Below the pieces are notes generated by a model. That model saw nothing but the letters and a program-made list of their open reading frames with translations. It was not told the origin of the DNA and did not search any database. From NCBI GenBank assembly GCA_965276635.1, contig CBDIBC010000005.1, forward strand, positions 310,001 through 374,000: a stretch of 64,000 bases of DNA, given 5' to 3'. Position 1 is the first letter of the stretch, and each line of letters starts with the position of its first letter. Source of the DNA: CBDIBC01 sp965276635 (lineage in GTDB: Bacteria > Actinomycetota > Acidimicrobiia > Acidimicrobiales > Palsa-688). The position numbers were made by a program, and so were the translations under genes. Of the stretch, positions 1 through 9,627 are shown piece after piece.

Positions 1-1
1 G

Positions 2-193
2 CCGGGCGACCTGCAGGAGGCGCTGGTGGCCGCCGCCGCCGTCGGTGACGACTTCCAACAGAAGGCGGCGACCGGCCAGGTCACACCCGACGAGTGGACC
101 CACGGCACCTCCGCCCAGCGCCAGCGCTGGTTGACCGCCGGCTTCGACTCGGGCCAGCCGTCGGCCTGCGACACCTTCAGCTCGTCGAGCTGA
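2..193 (+). CDS. C-terminal end of a putative neutral zinc metallopeptidase (YpfJ-like), cut by the window edge
   Basis: An open frame enters from the left edge and stops at 191-193. The 63 visible residues end in a stretch of the form EWTHGTSAQRQRWLTAGF followed by DSG, ACDTF and a short serine tail. This matches my memory of the C-terminus of the predicted neutral zinc metallopeptidase family (YpfJ / PF04228), where a THG-S-QR-RWF-GFDSG-CDTF signature closes the protein. The catalytic HExxH lies outside the window, so activity cannot be judged. The gene converges on the minus-strand MFS gene that ends at 266. Confidence 0.7.
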   Translation, partial: PGDLQEALVAAAAVGDDFQQKAATGQVTPDEWTHGTSAQRQRWLTAGFDSGQPSACDTFSSSS

Positions 194-265
194 TCGGCGC
201 GCCACACCGACCGCAGCCGCTCAGGCGCGGGTGGTTCAGCGAGGGGTGGGCCAGCCCCGGGTGGT

Positions 266-1531
266 TCAGGGCGGGGTGGTGGGCACGAAGCCGCCGACGT
301 CGCCGGCCTCGACCAGCGCTTCCTCCTCGACGGGCTCGGGATGGGCCAGCTCTGTTTGCTCGGCGCGGGTGAGAAGCGAGTGCCCGGAGGCCAGGACGGC
401 GATGGCGACGATCTCGGTGCCAGCGCCGACCCAGAAGGGGATGTGCACGTTCCAGGCGGCAGCCATGCGGGAGGCGAAGTAGGGGGCCAGGCCTCCTCCG
501 ATGAAGCGCACGAACCCGTACGACGCCGAGGCCACCGGCCGTTCGACGGGGGCGACGAGCATGACGGCTTGGGTCGTGAGCGTGTTGTTCAACCCGATGA
601 ACGCGCCGGAGACGATCACGGCCACGATCAGGGTCGTCTTCGACGACGTGAACGCGGCGATGACGGCCAGGTCCACGGCCAGGAGGAAGAAGTTCACGTA
701 CAGGCATCTGGGGGTGCCGAACCGGAACTGGAGGCGCTGGGCCACGAAGACGGCGAAGATGGCCACCATCACGCCCCACCCGGTGAAGACGTACCCGAGC
801 TGGTGGACGCCCAGGTGCATCGGGAACGGCGTATAGGCCAGCAGGGTGAAGAAGCCCCAGTTGTAGAACAGGGCGGTCACGCTCATGGTCGCCAGGCTCC
901 GGTGTCGCAGCGCCCGGAGTGGTTCGAGGATCGACGTGTGGTGGTCGGGCTTCGGCGTGGGTGTGACCAAGGTGATGGTGGCGATGAGCGAGATGGACAT
1001 GAGGACCGTCACCCCGAAGAACGGGCCTCGCCAGCTGATCCCACCGAGCTCGCCTCCGACGAGCGGGCCGAGGGCGATGCCGACGCCGAGTGCCGTCTCG
1101 TAGAGGATGATGGCCCCGGCGAACCCGCCGGAGGCAGCCCCGATGATGACGGCCAGGGACGTGGCGATGAACAGGGCGTTCCCGAGGCCCCAACCGGCCC
1201 GGAACCCGATGATCTCGTCGATCGAGCCCGACGCGCCGGCGGCGGCGCTGAACGCCACGATCAGGACGAGCCCGGCGATGAGGGTGCGCTTGGCCCCGAT
1301 GCGGCTGGAGACCCAGCCGGTCACGAGCATGGCCACGGCGGTGACGACGAGGTAGCTGGTGAAGAGCAGCTCGACGGAGCTGGGCGTGGCCTTCAACTGG
1401 CTGGCCAGCGCCGGCAGGATGGGGTCCACCAGGCCGATGCCCATGAACGACACGACGCAGGCGAAGGCCACGGCCCACACGGCCTTGGGCTGTCGGAACG
1501 GGCTGATCCGCTCCTCGACGTGGGCGCTCAT
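266..1531 (-). CDS. MFS drug-efflux-type transporter
   Basis: A 421-aa polytopic membrane protein with roughly 12 hydrophobic segments, beginning with a short cytoplasmic stretch (residues 1-16) and a first helix at about 17-37. An MFS motif-A-like loop (GWVSSRIGAKRTL, near residue 72) follows helix 2, and DPILPALASQL closes the first helix as in proton-driven multidrug exporters of the DHA1 type. The C-terminal 40 residues are acidic and non-membrane. It is translationally coupled to the MarR gene upstream: its ATG overlaps the MarR stop by four bases (1528-1531). The likely role is proton-coupled export of a small hydrophobic compound, controlled by the MarR protein; the substrate cannot be read from sequence. 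Confidence 0.85.
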   Translation of the reverse strand: MSAHVEERISPFRQPKAVWAVAFACVVSFMGIGLVDPILPALASQLKATPSSVELLFTSYLVVTAVAMLVTGWVSSRIGAKRTLIAGLVLIVAFSAAAGASGSIDEIIGFRAGWGLGNALFIATSLAVIIGAASGGFAGAIILYETALGVGIALGPLVGGELGGISWRGPFFGVTVLMSISLIATITLVTPTPKPDHHTSILEPLRALRHRSLATMSVTALFYNWGFFTLLAYTPFPMHLGVHQLGYVFTGWGVMVAIFAVFVAQRLQFRFGTPRCLYVNFFLLAVDLAVIAAFTSSKTTLIVAVIVSGAFIGLNNTLTTQAVMLVAPVERPVASASYGFVRFIGGGLAPYFASRMAAAWNVHIPFWVGAGTEIVAIAVLASGHSLLTRAEQTELAHPEPVEEEALVEAGDVGGFVPTTPP

Positions 1532-2079
1532 GCGGGCACCTCGGCGGCAGTCGGGGCCGTCGATGGCGACGCCTCGAAGGCGCCGATCCGTCTGATGGCC
1601 GGGAGGGCGGCCATCAGGCGGGCCAGCTCGGTCGCCGGGACATGCTCGAGGATCTCGTCGACGGCGCGCCGGCCGTGGCGCCGCCGGGCGGCCAGATGGT
1701 CCGCGCCGCCCTCGGCCAACGCCACCAGCACGCCCCGGGCATCGTCGGGGTCGGGCTGGCGTCGCACCAGGCCGGCCCGCGCCAGCCGGGTGACGAGCGA
1801 CGTCATCGACGGCTGGGCCACACCCTGGGACTCGGCCAGCACGGTGAGGCGCTGCGGGCCGCGGCGCTCCAGGGTGGACAGGGTCGACGCCGCGGTCAGG
1901 CTCAGCTCTCGCGGCGTGGCCCGGACGATGCTGGTAGCCAAGCTGTAGAGGGCATCGCTGAGACCGCCGTCCCCACTGCTGGCGTCTCCACTGCTGGCGT
2001 CCCCACTGCTGGTGTCAGCGCTGCTGGCGTCGGAGCTGCTGGCGTCGGCTCCGCCATTATCCGGCCCGTCGAGTGCCAT
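1528..2079 (-). CDS. MarR-family transcriptional regulator
   Basis: A 183-aa protein. After a low-complexity Ser/Asp/Gly/Ala tail of about 40 residues (tandem SSGDA-type repeats, unusual for the family) comes a MarR winged-helix domain: LSLTAASTLSTLERRGPQRL, the recognition helix region GVAQPSMTSLVTRLARAGLV, and the wing RRQPDPDDARGVLVALAEGG. It is first in an operon with the MFS pump (four-base overlap). MarR proteins usually repress their own operon and are released by phenolic or drug ligands. A perfect inverted repeat sits 9 bases upstream of the start at 2088-2103 and is the obvious operator. The repetitive N-terminal tail could also mean that the true start lies further in. Confidence 0.88.
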   Translation of the reverse strand: MALDGPDNGGADASSSDASSADTSSGDASSGDASSGDGGLSDALYSLATSIVRATPRELSLTAASTLSTLERRGPQRLTVLAESQGVAQPSMTSLVTRLARAGLVRRQPDPDDARGVLVALAEGGADHLAARRRHGRRAVDEILEHVPATELARLMAALPAIRRIGAFEASPSTAPTAAEVPA

Positions 2080-2087
2080 GCGGACAT

Positions 2088-2103
2088 TATAGCGTCAGCT
2101 ATA
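2088..2103. promoter_or_regulatory. Probable MarR operator (6-4-6 perfect palindrome)
   Basis: TATAGC-GTCA-GCTATA is a perfect inverted repeat with a 4-base spacer, in the 93-bp gap between the divergent marR (start 2079) and F420 oxidoreductase (start 2173) genes. It is one of few AT-rich spots nearby and overlaps possible -10 sequence. Position and symmetry fit a MarR operator that could control both directions. Confidence 0.6.
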
Positions 2104-2172
2104 TAGGTTCGGCTATGGATAAGTCGGGCCATCCTTTCGCGCCGCCCATCGGCGCCGAGGCAGACTCGGGGC

Positions 2173-3045
2173 ATGGTCACCACGAGCGGGACGGGCATCT
2201 GGAGTGGGGGGCTGCGCTACGGCGACGCCACCATGGCATCGGAGGCGGCCGCCGAGCTGGAGTCGCTCGGCTACTCGGCCCTGTGGATCCCCGACACCGG
2301 CGGGGAGCTGTTCGAGGCGCTCGAGCGCCTGCTGGCTGCCACCACGACGATCACCGTGGCCACCGGGATCCTGAACCTGTGGATGCACAGGGCCGAGGAC
2401 ACGGCGACGAGCTACGCCCGCCTTACCGAGGACCACGGCGACCGCCTGCTCATCGGGATCGGGGTCAGCCACGCATCGTTGATCGATGCCGCCGAGCCCG
2501 GCCGTTACCGCCGGCCCATGGCCCAGACCGCGGCATTCCTCGACAGCCTGGATGCCACACCCACCCCGGTGCCTCAGGACCGCCGGGTGCTGGCTGCCCT
2601 CGGCCCCAAGATGCTCGACCTGGCGCGGGCTCGCGCCGCGGGGACTCATCCCTACAACGTCACCCCCGACCACACCGCCGTCGCCCGTGCCGCTCTCGGC
2701 CCCGACGCGCTCGTGCTCCCGGAGCAGGCCGTCGTGCTCGGCACCGACAAGTCTCGAGCCCGCCAACTGGGCCGCGCCCACCTGGCCACCTATCTCTCAC
2801 TGCCGAACTACGTCAACAACCTCCGGCGATTGGGCTTCGACAACGGCGACTTCGCCGACGGGGGCAGCGACCGGCTGGTCGACGGGCTGGTGGCGTGGGG
2901 CGACGAGGGAGCTATCAAGGCCCGGATCGACGAGCACCGTCAGGCCGGCGCCGACCACGTCTGCATCCAGGTCCTCAGCGACGACGCCATGGTTGGCTTC
3001 CCGCTCGACGACTGGCGACGGCTGGCTCCCGCCCTGGTGGGCTGA
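2173..3045 (+). CDS. LLM-class F420-dependent oxidoreductase (TIGR03620-like)
   Basis: A 290-aa flavin/F420 luciferase-like monooxygenase fold. Visible features are an N-terminal strand (GIWSGGLRYGD), ELESLGYSALWIPD (beta-2 region of the bacterial luciferase family), TVATGILNLWMHRAEDTATS, the GDRLLIGIGVSHASLID segment typical of F420-binding actinobacterial members, and a C-terminal GADHVCIQVL strand. It best resembles the MSMEG_4141-type family. Such enzymes move hydride between coenzyme F420 and an organic substrate in the cytosol; the substrate is unknown. It is divergent from marR across an operator-like palindrome, so it may be co-regulated with the efflux operon. Confidence 0.85.
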   Translation: MVTTSGTGIWSGGLRYGDATMASEAAAELESLGYSALWIPDTGGELFEALERLLAATTTITVATGILNLWMHRAEDTATSYARLTEDHGDRLLIGIGVSHASLIDAAEPGRYRRPMAQTAAFLDSLDATPTPVPQDRRVLAALGPKMLDLARARAAGTHPYNVTPDHTAVARAALGPDALVLPEQAVVLGTDKSRARQLGRAHLATYLSLPNYVNNLRRLGFDNGDFADGGSDRLVDGLVAWGDEGAIKARIDEHRQAGADHVCIQVLSDDAMVGFPLDDWRRLAPALVG

Positions 3046-3066
3046 CACCGGCCGGAGCCGGAGCGG

Positions 3067-3717
<651 letters not shown>

Positions 3718-3978
3718 GACACCGAGCGTAGGTCTCGCCGGCGGCTACCGAGCACCGCAACACCATGCCGGGCTCCGGGCAAAGGTAACCGACCATGGCC
3801 CCACCCGTCCCGGGCATCGAAAGCCGATGCTCACGGCAGCGACGCGGCCGGGTTGTCGGCGCCCCCGTCGGTCAGGTTGCCAGTCTCGCAGCTCGCATCG
3901 GTCCGGCCACCAGTGGTCAGTTCGTTCGGCTGGGTCGAACGAACTGAACACTGCTCCGGGAAGCGCGCGCGGTTCTGC

Positions 3979-6738
3979 TCATGGACGACGTCGACGGGGC
4001 CGGGCCCGGCTGGTCGCCGGGGCGGCGCGGGGATCCTCCGGCCAGGCATGGCGGGGGTAGCGGGCTCGCAGCTCGCCGCGCACCTGCGGGTAGGTCGTGG
4101 CCCAGAAGCTGTCCAGGTCGGTCGTGACCTGGACCGGCCGCCCGGCCGGCGAGGTCAGGTGCAGCTGCACCGGAACCCGGCCACCGGCCACGGACGGCGT
4201 GGTGGTCGAGCCGAACAGCTCCTGCAACCGCACGGTCAGTGATGGAGGATCGTCAGCCGGGTACTCGATGCGGCGCCGTTCGCCGGACGGCACGACCAGA
4301 TGGGTCGGGGCGACGGCATCGAGCGCTGCGCGACGGGAGAAGCCGATGCGGTTCCACAGCGCCTCACCGAGGGCCACGCCGGCCAGGTCGGCGCGACGGC
4401 GGCGGCCCTGGAGCCACGGTCCCAGCCACGACTCGAGGTCGGCGAGCAGGGCGGCGTCGGTGAGGTCGGCCCATCCGTCGCCGTCGAGCCGCCGGGCGAA
4501 GGCCACCCGGGCACGTAGGCGCTCGAGCTCGGGCGTCCAGGGCAGGAGCTGCAGCCCCGTGAGGCGGATGCCCTCGATCAGCCCGGTGGCCCCGCTGCCG
4601 TCCGCAGGCGCGGCCAGCGGCGTGGCCTCGACCACGATGGCGCCCAACCGGCCCTCCCGCATCGCCACCACGTCCTGGCGTCGGGGGTCCCAACCGCTGC
4701 GCTCGACGACGGTCATCTCCGCCCCGAAGAGCGCATCGACGTCGTCGGGGTGCAGGGGCGCGCCCTGCCACACCCGGGCGTTGCGCCGGTCGCCGTCCAG
4801 GTCGGCGGCGGCGATCCACACGGAGGCGGCGAGCGGATCGGTCTCGGGGACCCAGGCCCCCCGGCCGTTGCGCAGGAGCCAGTGGCCGACCTGACCAGGT
4901 CGTTGCCGTCCGACCCGATCGGGGTAGGCCAGGGCCAGGAGCCGTCCGACGTCCTCGGGGGCGACCGAACGCCCGCCGCGCCAGCGACCCGATGCACGCG
5001 GCCGACCAGGACGCTGGCCCTCCTGCGCCGACCTCGGCGCCCCCGACCTCGGCGCTTCGGACCCCGGCGCTCCCGACCTCAACGCTTCGGACCCCGGTCC
5101 GAGCAGGCGCTGCCAACGGCGGGCGGCGTCGGCCAGCCACGGTGGGTTCCCAGCGCGCACCCCCTCGACGCGCTGGGTCAGATCGGCCCCCGAGTCGCTG
5201 CTCGACCGGCCGCTGTCGCCGAGGACGGCGGCCACCGCGCACGCCAACGCCACCGTGTCGTCTCCGAATCGAAGTTCCCTGGCCCGCAGGAGGAGATGCC
5301 CGAGGCGTGGCGCCACGCCCAGCCCGGCCACCGCCCGCCCGTGGCTCGTGATCCGGTGGCGGTCGTCGATCGCCCCCAGGCCGACGAGCACGGCTCGCGC
5401 CGCCTGGAGCGGGCCGGGTGGCGGCGGATCGATCCAGTGCAGCTCACCCGGATCGGTCACACCCCACTCGGCGAGGTCGAGCGCCAACGTCGCCAGGTCG
5501 GCGACCAGGATCTCGGGCGGGGTCGATCGCGGCAGGCCGGCGTGCTCCGACGCCGACCACAGCCGGTAGCAGGTGCCCGGAGCCTGGCGGGCGGCGCGGC
5601 CCTGGCGTTGGTCGGACGCAGCCCGCGAGACGGGCAAGGTGACCAGACGGGTCATCCCGGCCGCCGGGTCGAAACGGGGTACCCGCATCAGCCCGCTGTC
5701 GACGACCACCCGGACGCCCTCCACGGTGACGCTCGTCTCGGCGATGGACGTGGTCAGGATGACCTTGCGGTGGCCGAGGGCAGCCGGGCGCAGGGCGGCG
5801 TCCTGGGCCGCACCGGACAGCCCGCCGTGGAGGGCCACCACATCGACCGCCACCTCCACCGATTCCACATCGAGTGCCGGGCCCGGACCAGCGACCGCCC
5901 GGTCCTCACCAGCTCCAGCCCCGGCCCCGATCCCAGTCCCGGCCGCCCCACCGGCGCCCACACCCCCGTCGCCGAGCAGGCGTTGGACCCGACGGATCTC
6001 GGCGATCCCGGGGAGGAAGGCCAGGATGTCTCCGTCCCGCTCGCGCAGCGCCCGGTGACAGGTCCGGGCCACGGCCGCCTCCACCGACCCGACCGGGCGC
6101 CCGACCCAGACCGTGAGGACCGGGTGCGGCTCGGCCAGGGCGGTGACGACCGGCGCCCCACCGAGCAACGCCGCCACCGGGGCCGCATCCAGCGTCGCCG
6201 ACATGACCAGGACGCGCAGGCCGGGCCGGAGCCCGCGGCGGGCATCGACGGTCAGGGCCAGGCCCAGGTCGGCCACGATCGTCCGCTCGTGGAACTCGTC
6301 GAAGACGACCGCCCCCACTCCCTCGAGGGCCGGGTCGGACTGCAGCATCCGGGTCAGGATGCCCTCGGTCACCACCTCCACGCGAGTGGCCCGGCTCACC
6401 GCCCGCTCCTGGCGTATCCGGTAGCCGACGCGCCCGCCGACCTGCTCCCCCAGCGACGCCGCCATCCGCCGGGCCGCGGCCCGGGCGGCGACGCGGCGAG
6501 GCTCGAGGACGAGGACCCGCTGGCCGGCCAGCCACGGCGCGTCCATCATGGCGATGGGCACCCGGGTCGTCTTGCCCGACCCCGGCGGCGCCTGCAGCAC
6601 GGCCGTCCCCTGCTCGTCGAGCGCACGCAGCAGCTCCGGGAGGACGGCGTGGACGGGGAGGGCGGCGTCGACGGGGAGGGCGGCGTCGAAGGGGAGGGCT
6701 GTCAGCGCGCCTCCGCCTCCTCGGCCAGCACCAGCCAC
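3979..6738 (-). CDS. hrpB: ATP-dependent helicase HrpB
   Basis: A 919-aa DEAH-box helicase. Walker A is PPGSGKTT (residues 51-58), followed by VLVLEPRRVAARAAARRMA, the DEFH box (VVFDEFHERTIVADLGLA), MSATLD (motif III), and the motif V/VI region TSIAETSVTVEGVRVVVDSG with QRQGRAAR. The HrpB-specific C-terminal domain ends in SPAGRPVQVTTDLDSFW and RYPRHAWPEDP. The RNA/DNA substrate of HrpB is not established. Odd features are a Gly-rich start with an AALPVD repeat, a Gly/Ala-rich insertion after the helicase core and a Gly-Ser-Glu-Ala-Pro-Arg repeat insertion in the middle. The annotated start overlaps the end of the ABC-F gene by 37 bp; a start nearer LPVHAVLPEL (residue 28 onward) is possible. 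Confidence 0.93.
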   Translation of the reverse strand: MAGAGRGGGGALTALPFDAALPVDAALPVHAVLPELLRALDEQGTAVLQAPPGSGKTTRVPIAMMDAPWLAGQRVLVLEPRRVAARAAARRMAASLGEQVGGRVGYRIRQERAVSRATRVEVVTEGILTRMLQSDPALEGVGAVVFDEFHERTIVADLGLALTVDARRGLRPGLRVLVMSATLDAAPVAALLGGAPVVTALAEPHPVLTVWVGRPVGSVEAAVARTCHRALRERDGDILAFLPGIAEIRRVQRLLGDGGVGAGGAAGTGIGAGAGAGEDRAVAGPGPALDVESVEVAVDVVALHGGLSGAAQDAALRPAALGHRKVILTTSIAETSVTVEGVRVVVDSGLMRVPRFDPAAGMTRLVTLPVSRAASDQRQGRAARQAPGTCYRLWSASEHAGLPRSTPPEILVADLATLALDLAEWGVTDPGELHWIDPPPPGPLQAARAVLVGLGAIDDRHRITSHGRAVAGLGVAPRLGHLLLRARELRFGDDTVALACAVAAVLGDSGRSSSDSGADLTQRVEGVRAGNPPWLADAARRWQRLLGPGSEALRSGAPGSEAPRSGAPRSAQEGQRPGRPRASGRWRGGRSVAPEDVGRLLALAYPDRVGRQRPGQVGHWLLRNGRGAWVPETDPLAASVWIAAADLDGDRRNARVWQGAPLHPDDVDALFGAEMTVVERSGWDPRRQDVVAMREGRLGAIVVEATPLAAPADGSGATGLIEGIRLTGLQLLPWTPELERLRARVAFARRLDGDGWADLTDAALLADLESWLGPWLQGRRRRADLAGVALGEALWNRIGFSRRAALDAVAPTHLVVPSGERRRIEYPADDPPSLTVRLQELFGSTTTPSVAGGRVPVQLHLTSPAGRPVQVTTDLDSFWATTYPQVRGELRARYPRHAWPEDPRAAPATSRARPRRRRP

Positions 6739-8504
6739 TGCTCCTCGGCATCGGTCAGCGACGCCTGCACCACAGCCAGCTCGGCGCCCACGGCCGCCAT
6801 CTCCTCATGGCCGGCGGCGTCGCCCAGGGCCACCGCCAACCGGTCACGATCGCGCTCCAGGCGAGCGATCAGTCGGTCCGCCTCCCGGATCTTGGCGCCG
6901 ATCGTGGTCGCCGAACGACCCCTCGCCGGTCGGGGCGACCGGGCCGTGGCCGCGGGCTCCCGCCTCGCCGCCGGCGCCGGTACGACCGACCGGCCGGGGC
7001 GGCAACTGGTGGTCGAGCGGACCTCGATATTCGACCTCGAGTCGACCACCAGTTGGTCAACGGCCGCCATCCAGGCCGCCAGGCCGCCGGCCACCGGTTG
7101 CACGCCGCCGGCGGCGTCGACGGCGACGATCCGCTCGGTCGTGCGATCGAGGAAGCTGCGGTCGTGGCTGACCACCACCAGGGCGCCCGGCCACTCGTCG
7201 AGGAAGTCCTCGAGCACCCGCAGGGTGTCGAGATCGAGATCGTTGGTCGGCTCGTCGAGGAACAACACGTTCGGGCGGGCAGCCAGGACGACCAACAGCT
7301 GCAACCGGCGGCGTTCGCCGCCCGAGAGGGTCCCAACCCGAGCCCAGGGCAAGTCGCCGGTGAACCAGAACCGCTCCAGCAGCAACGCATCCTGCGGCGT
7401 GCCCGGCACCCGGCTCGGCCCGGCCACCACGTCGCGCACGCGCGCGTCGGGGTCGAGCTCGGCCCCGTTCTGGTCGTAGATGCCCAGCACGACACTCGGA
7501 CCGCGCTCGACGACACCGGTGGCGGCCACCAGGCGCCCGGCCAGCACCTCCAACAGGGTCGACTTGCCGGCGCCGTTCGGCCCGACCACACCGAGCCGCT
7601 CGCGCCGGTCGAGGAGCAGCGAGACGTTGCGCAGCACCGGCCGGTCGGCGTGGTAGCCGGCGGTGACCCCGTCCACCTCGATGACCTTGTCGCCGAGGCG
7701 CGGGGTCCCGAAGTGCAGGTCCAGGTCGGCGGTGCGGGCCGCGGCCGGGGGACGCCCGGCGATCAGCGCCTCGGCCGCGGCGATGCGCGCCTGAGGCTTG
7801 CGGGTGCGGGCGGGCGCGCCTCGCCGGAGCCAGGCGGCCTCCCTCCGGGCCAGGTTCCGGCGCACCGCCTCACCGGCTGCGGCCTGGTCGTCGCGTTCGA
7901 TCCGGGCCTCGAGGTAGGACGCATAGCCACCCTCGTGCACGTGGGCGCGGCCCCGGTCCAGCTCCAGCATGCGCGTCGTCACCCGATCCAGCAGGAACCG
8001 GTCGTGGGTGACGAGGACGAGACCACCGGGATAGGCCTCCAGCTGCCGCTCCAGCCAGGCGACGGCCGGTAGGTCCAGGTGGTTGGTCGGCTCGTCGAGC
8101 ACCAACAGCTCGGAGGGGCGAACCAGGACGCGGGCCAGGGCTACTCGTTTGGCCTGGCCGCCCGACAGCGTGGACACATCGGTGTCGAGAAGGAGGCCCA
8201 TGCCGAGGCGCTCCAGGGCGGCTTCGCCCTCCCACTCGTGGCCGACCGCGGCCCGCACCGTCCCGGGCGGCAGCTCCGGGCGCTGCTCGAGGAACCCGAC
8301 CCTGGCGCCCTGCCCCCGCCGCACCACACCCTGCTCCGGTTCGTCGACACCGGCGAGGAGGCGCAGCAACGTCGACTTCCCCGTTCCGTTGATGCCGACC
8401 ACGGCCAGGCGGTCACCGACGGAGACGGTGACCGACAGGTCGGCGAAGAGGGGTCGCCCGGGCCGGCTGGACGACACGCCGCCGACGTCGACCAAGGTGC
8501 TCAC
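6702..8504 (-). CDS. ABC-F family ATPase (ribosome-associated type)
   Basis: A 600-aa soluble protein with two ABC ATPase domains and no membrane segments, as in ABC-F translation or antibiotic-protection factors. Domain 1 has Walker A GINGTGKST, signature LSGGQAKRVALARVL and Walker B ELLVLDEPTNHLDL. Domain 2 has Walker A GPNGAGKST, signature LSGGERRRLQLLVVL and VLFLDEPTNDLDLDT. A C-terminal coiled-coil-like segment (ADRLIARLERDRDRLAVALG onward, about residues 535-600) resembles the Uup-type tail. It probably acts on ribosomes as an ATP-gated factor; whether it confers resistance is unknown. It is followed with overlap by hrpB on the same strand, likely one transcript. Confidence 0.92.
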   Translation of the reverse strand: MSTLVDVGGVSSSRPGRPLFADLSVTVSVGDRLAVVGINGTGKSTLLRLLAGVDEPEQGVVRRGQGARVGFLEQRPELPPGTVRAAVGHEWEGEAALERLGMGLLLDTDVSTLSGGQAKRVALARVLVRPSELLVLDEPTNHLDLPAVAWLERQLEAYPGGLVLVTHDRFLLDRVTTRMLELDRGRAHVHEGGYASYLEARIERDDQAAAGEAVRRNLARREAAWLRRGAPARTRKPQARIAAAEALIAGRPPAAARTADLDLHFGTPRLGDKVIEVDGVTAGYHADRPVLRNVSLLLDRRERLGVVGPNGAGKSTLLEVLAGRLVAATGVVERGPSVVLGIYDQNGAELDPDARVRDVVAGPSRVPGTPQDALLLERFWFTGDLPWARVGTLSGGERRRLQLLVVLAARPNVLFLDEPTNDLDLDTLRVLEDFLDEWPGALVVVSHDRSFLDRTTERIVAVDAAGGVQPVAGGLAAWMAAVDQLVVDSRSNIEVRSTTSCRPGRSVVPAPAARREPAATARSPRPARGRSATTIGAKIREADRLIARLERDRDRLAVALGDAAGHEEMAAVGAELAVVQASLTDAEEQWLVLAEEAEAR

Positions 8505-8571
8505 TGCCCGGCAGGGTACCGGCCGGGCCGGGGCGAACGGGTGGTCGCTCGTTCGACCGGGGCTGAGCGGA

Positions 8572-8577
8572 TACGCT
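8572..8577 (+). promoter_or_regulatory. Probable -10 box for the HTH/nucleotidyltransferase pair
   Basis: TACGCT fits the actinobacterial TANNNT -10 consensus and lies 12 bases before a GTG start at 8590 (18 before the alternative GTG at 8596). The gap to the divergent ABC-F start (8504) is short and otherwise unremarkable. Confidence 0.4.
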
Positions 8578-8589
8578 AAGCTGAAGGTC

Positions 8590-8898
8590 GTGGATGTGCC
8601 GGCGCTGATCAGGGAAGGGGTACGGGCCGCCGGTTGCTCGCGCGCCGAGCTGGCCCGCCGGGCCGGGATGCCACAGTCCGTGCTGTCGGCCTACGAGCAT
8701 GGCCGGCGGGCCCCGTCGGTGGCATCCATGAACACGGTGCTGGCCGCAGCCGGCCTGGAGCTGAGCACCCGCCGGCGCATGTCGGTCGTCGACGACAAGC
8801 AAGCCGAGCGCGAGCTGCTCGACGTCCTGTCCCTCGTCGATGGGCTGCCGTTCGCCCCCGAGCCGGCCCCACTGCGCTACCCGGTGTTCCCCCGGTGA
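8590..8898 (+). CDS. XRE-type HTH protein, probable antitoxin of a nucleotidyltransferase pair
   Basis: A 102-aa protein with a clear helix-turn-helix at about residues 5-55: GCSRAELARRAGMPQSVLSAYEHG followed by RRAPSVASMNTVLAAAGLEL. The C-terminal half (LLDVLSLVDGLPFAPEPAPL) is a linker-like stretch seen in small XRE antitoxins. Two GTG codons, 8590 and 8596, could start it; the AAGG at 8584-8587 is better spaced for 8596. Its stop overlaps the GTG of the next gene (8895), so the two are translationally coupled. By analogy with HTH/AbiEii pairs it may bind its own promoter and restrain the partner; that role is inferred. Confidence 0.75.
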   Translation: MDVPALIREGVRAAGCSRAELARRAGMPQSVLSAYEHGRRAPSVASMNTVLAAAGLELSTRRRMSVVDDKQAERELLDVLSLVDGLPFAPEPAPLRYPVFPR

Positions 8899-9515
8899 GG
8901 CTCGCCCAGCGCCTCCTCGTCCTGCACGCGGCGCTGGACCAGGCCGGTCTCCCCCATGCCTTCGGCGGCGCCTTTGCCCTGGCCTACGCCGTCGCCCACC
9001 CGAGAGCGACCGTCGACATCGACATCAACGTCTTCGTGCCCGCCGGCCAGGCCGATCGGGTCCTGGCCGCGCTGCCCGACGGCGCCACGGCGACCGACGC
9101 CGACCGAGCCATGCTCAGCCGCGACGGCCAGACCCGGGTGTGGTGGGAACAGACCCCCGTCGACCTGTTCCTCTCCACCCACGCCTTCCACGACCATGCG
9201 GCGTCGCGTGTCGTGCGCCACCCCTTCGACGGCGAGGACCTGCCTTTCCTGCACCCCACTGACCTGGTCGTGTTCAAGGCCATGTTCGACCGGCCAAAGG
9301 ACCGGGTCGACATCACGACGGTCGCCGATGCAGGGACCGCGGACATGGCCGAAGCAGCTGCCTGGATCGACGATCTGGTCGGTGCCGACAGCGCCAACGC
9401 CGTGCATCTCCGCCAGGCCGTCGCCGGCGGGCGGGGCGCCCAGCCGAGCAGGAACCAGCCATCCGTCACCTCGGTGCTCTCGCACCGACCACCCCGCGGC
9501 GGATCGGGCGCGTGA
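8895..9515 (+). CDS. AbiEii-like nucleotidyltransferase, possible toxin
   Basis: A 206-aa protein starting at GTG 8895, coupled to the HTH gene. It shows a minimal nucleotidyltransferase fold: HAFGGAFALAYAVAHPRAT then VDIDINVFVP, with the paired acidic residues that bind metal (DID), and TPVDLFLSTHAFHD carrying a further Asp, followed by LPFLHPTDLVVFKAMFDRPKD. The arrangement resembles the AbiEii/AbiGii toxin family and its actinobacterial relatives. A truncated homologue occurs at 54678-55187. In this class the enzyme transfers nucleotides to tRNA or protein; the actual target here is unknown. The last 35 residues are low-complexity and may be a read-through tail. Confidence 0.75.
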   Translation: MRLAQRLLVLHAALDQAGLPHAFGGAFALAYAVAHPRATVDIDINVFVPAGQADRVLAALPDGATATDADRAMLSRDGQTRVWWEQTPVDLFLSTHAFHDHAASRVVRHPFDGEDLPFLHPTDLVVFKAMFDRPKDRVDITTVADAGTADMAEAAAWIDDLVGADSANAVHLRQAVAGGRGAQPSRNQPSVTSVLSHRPPRGGSGA

Positions 9516-9627
9516 CCGGATGTGGCGCCGGAGGGCGTAGGGAGCTGCCCGGGCCAGACAAGACAACATCAGGGAGGCCATTGCCGGCCTCACGACGCGG
9601 CGACCGAACCCGGGCCAGGGATACGGC

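Noticed and set aside
4750..7479. Long plus-strand open frame (over 900 codons) opposite hrpB and ABC-F
   Set aside because: It is rich in Arg, Pro, Gly and His with no domain and is an antisense shadow of two well-supported genes in high-GC DNA.
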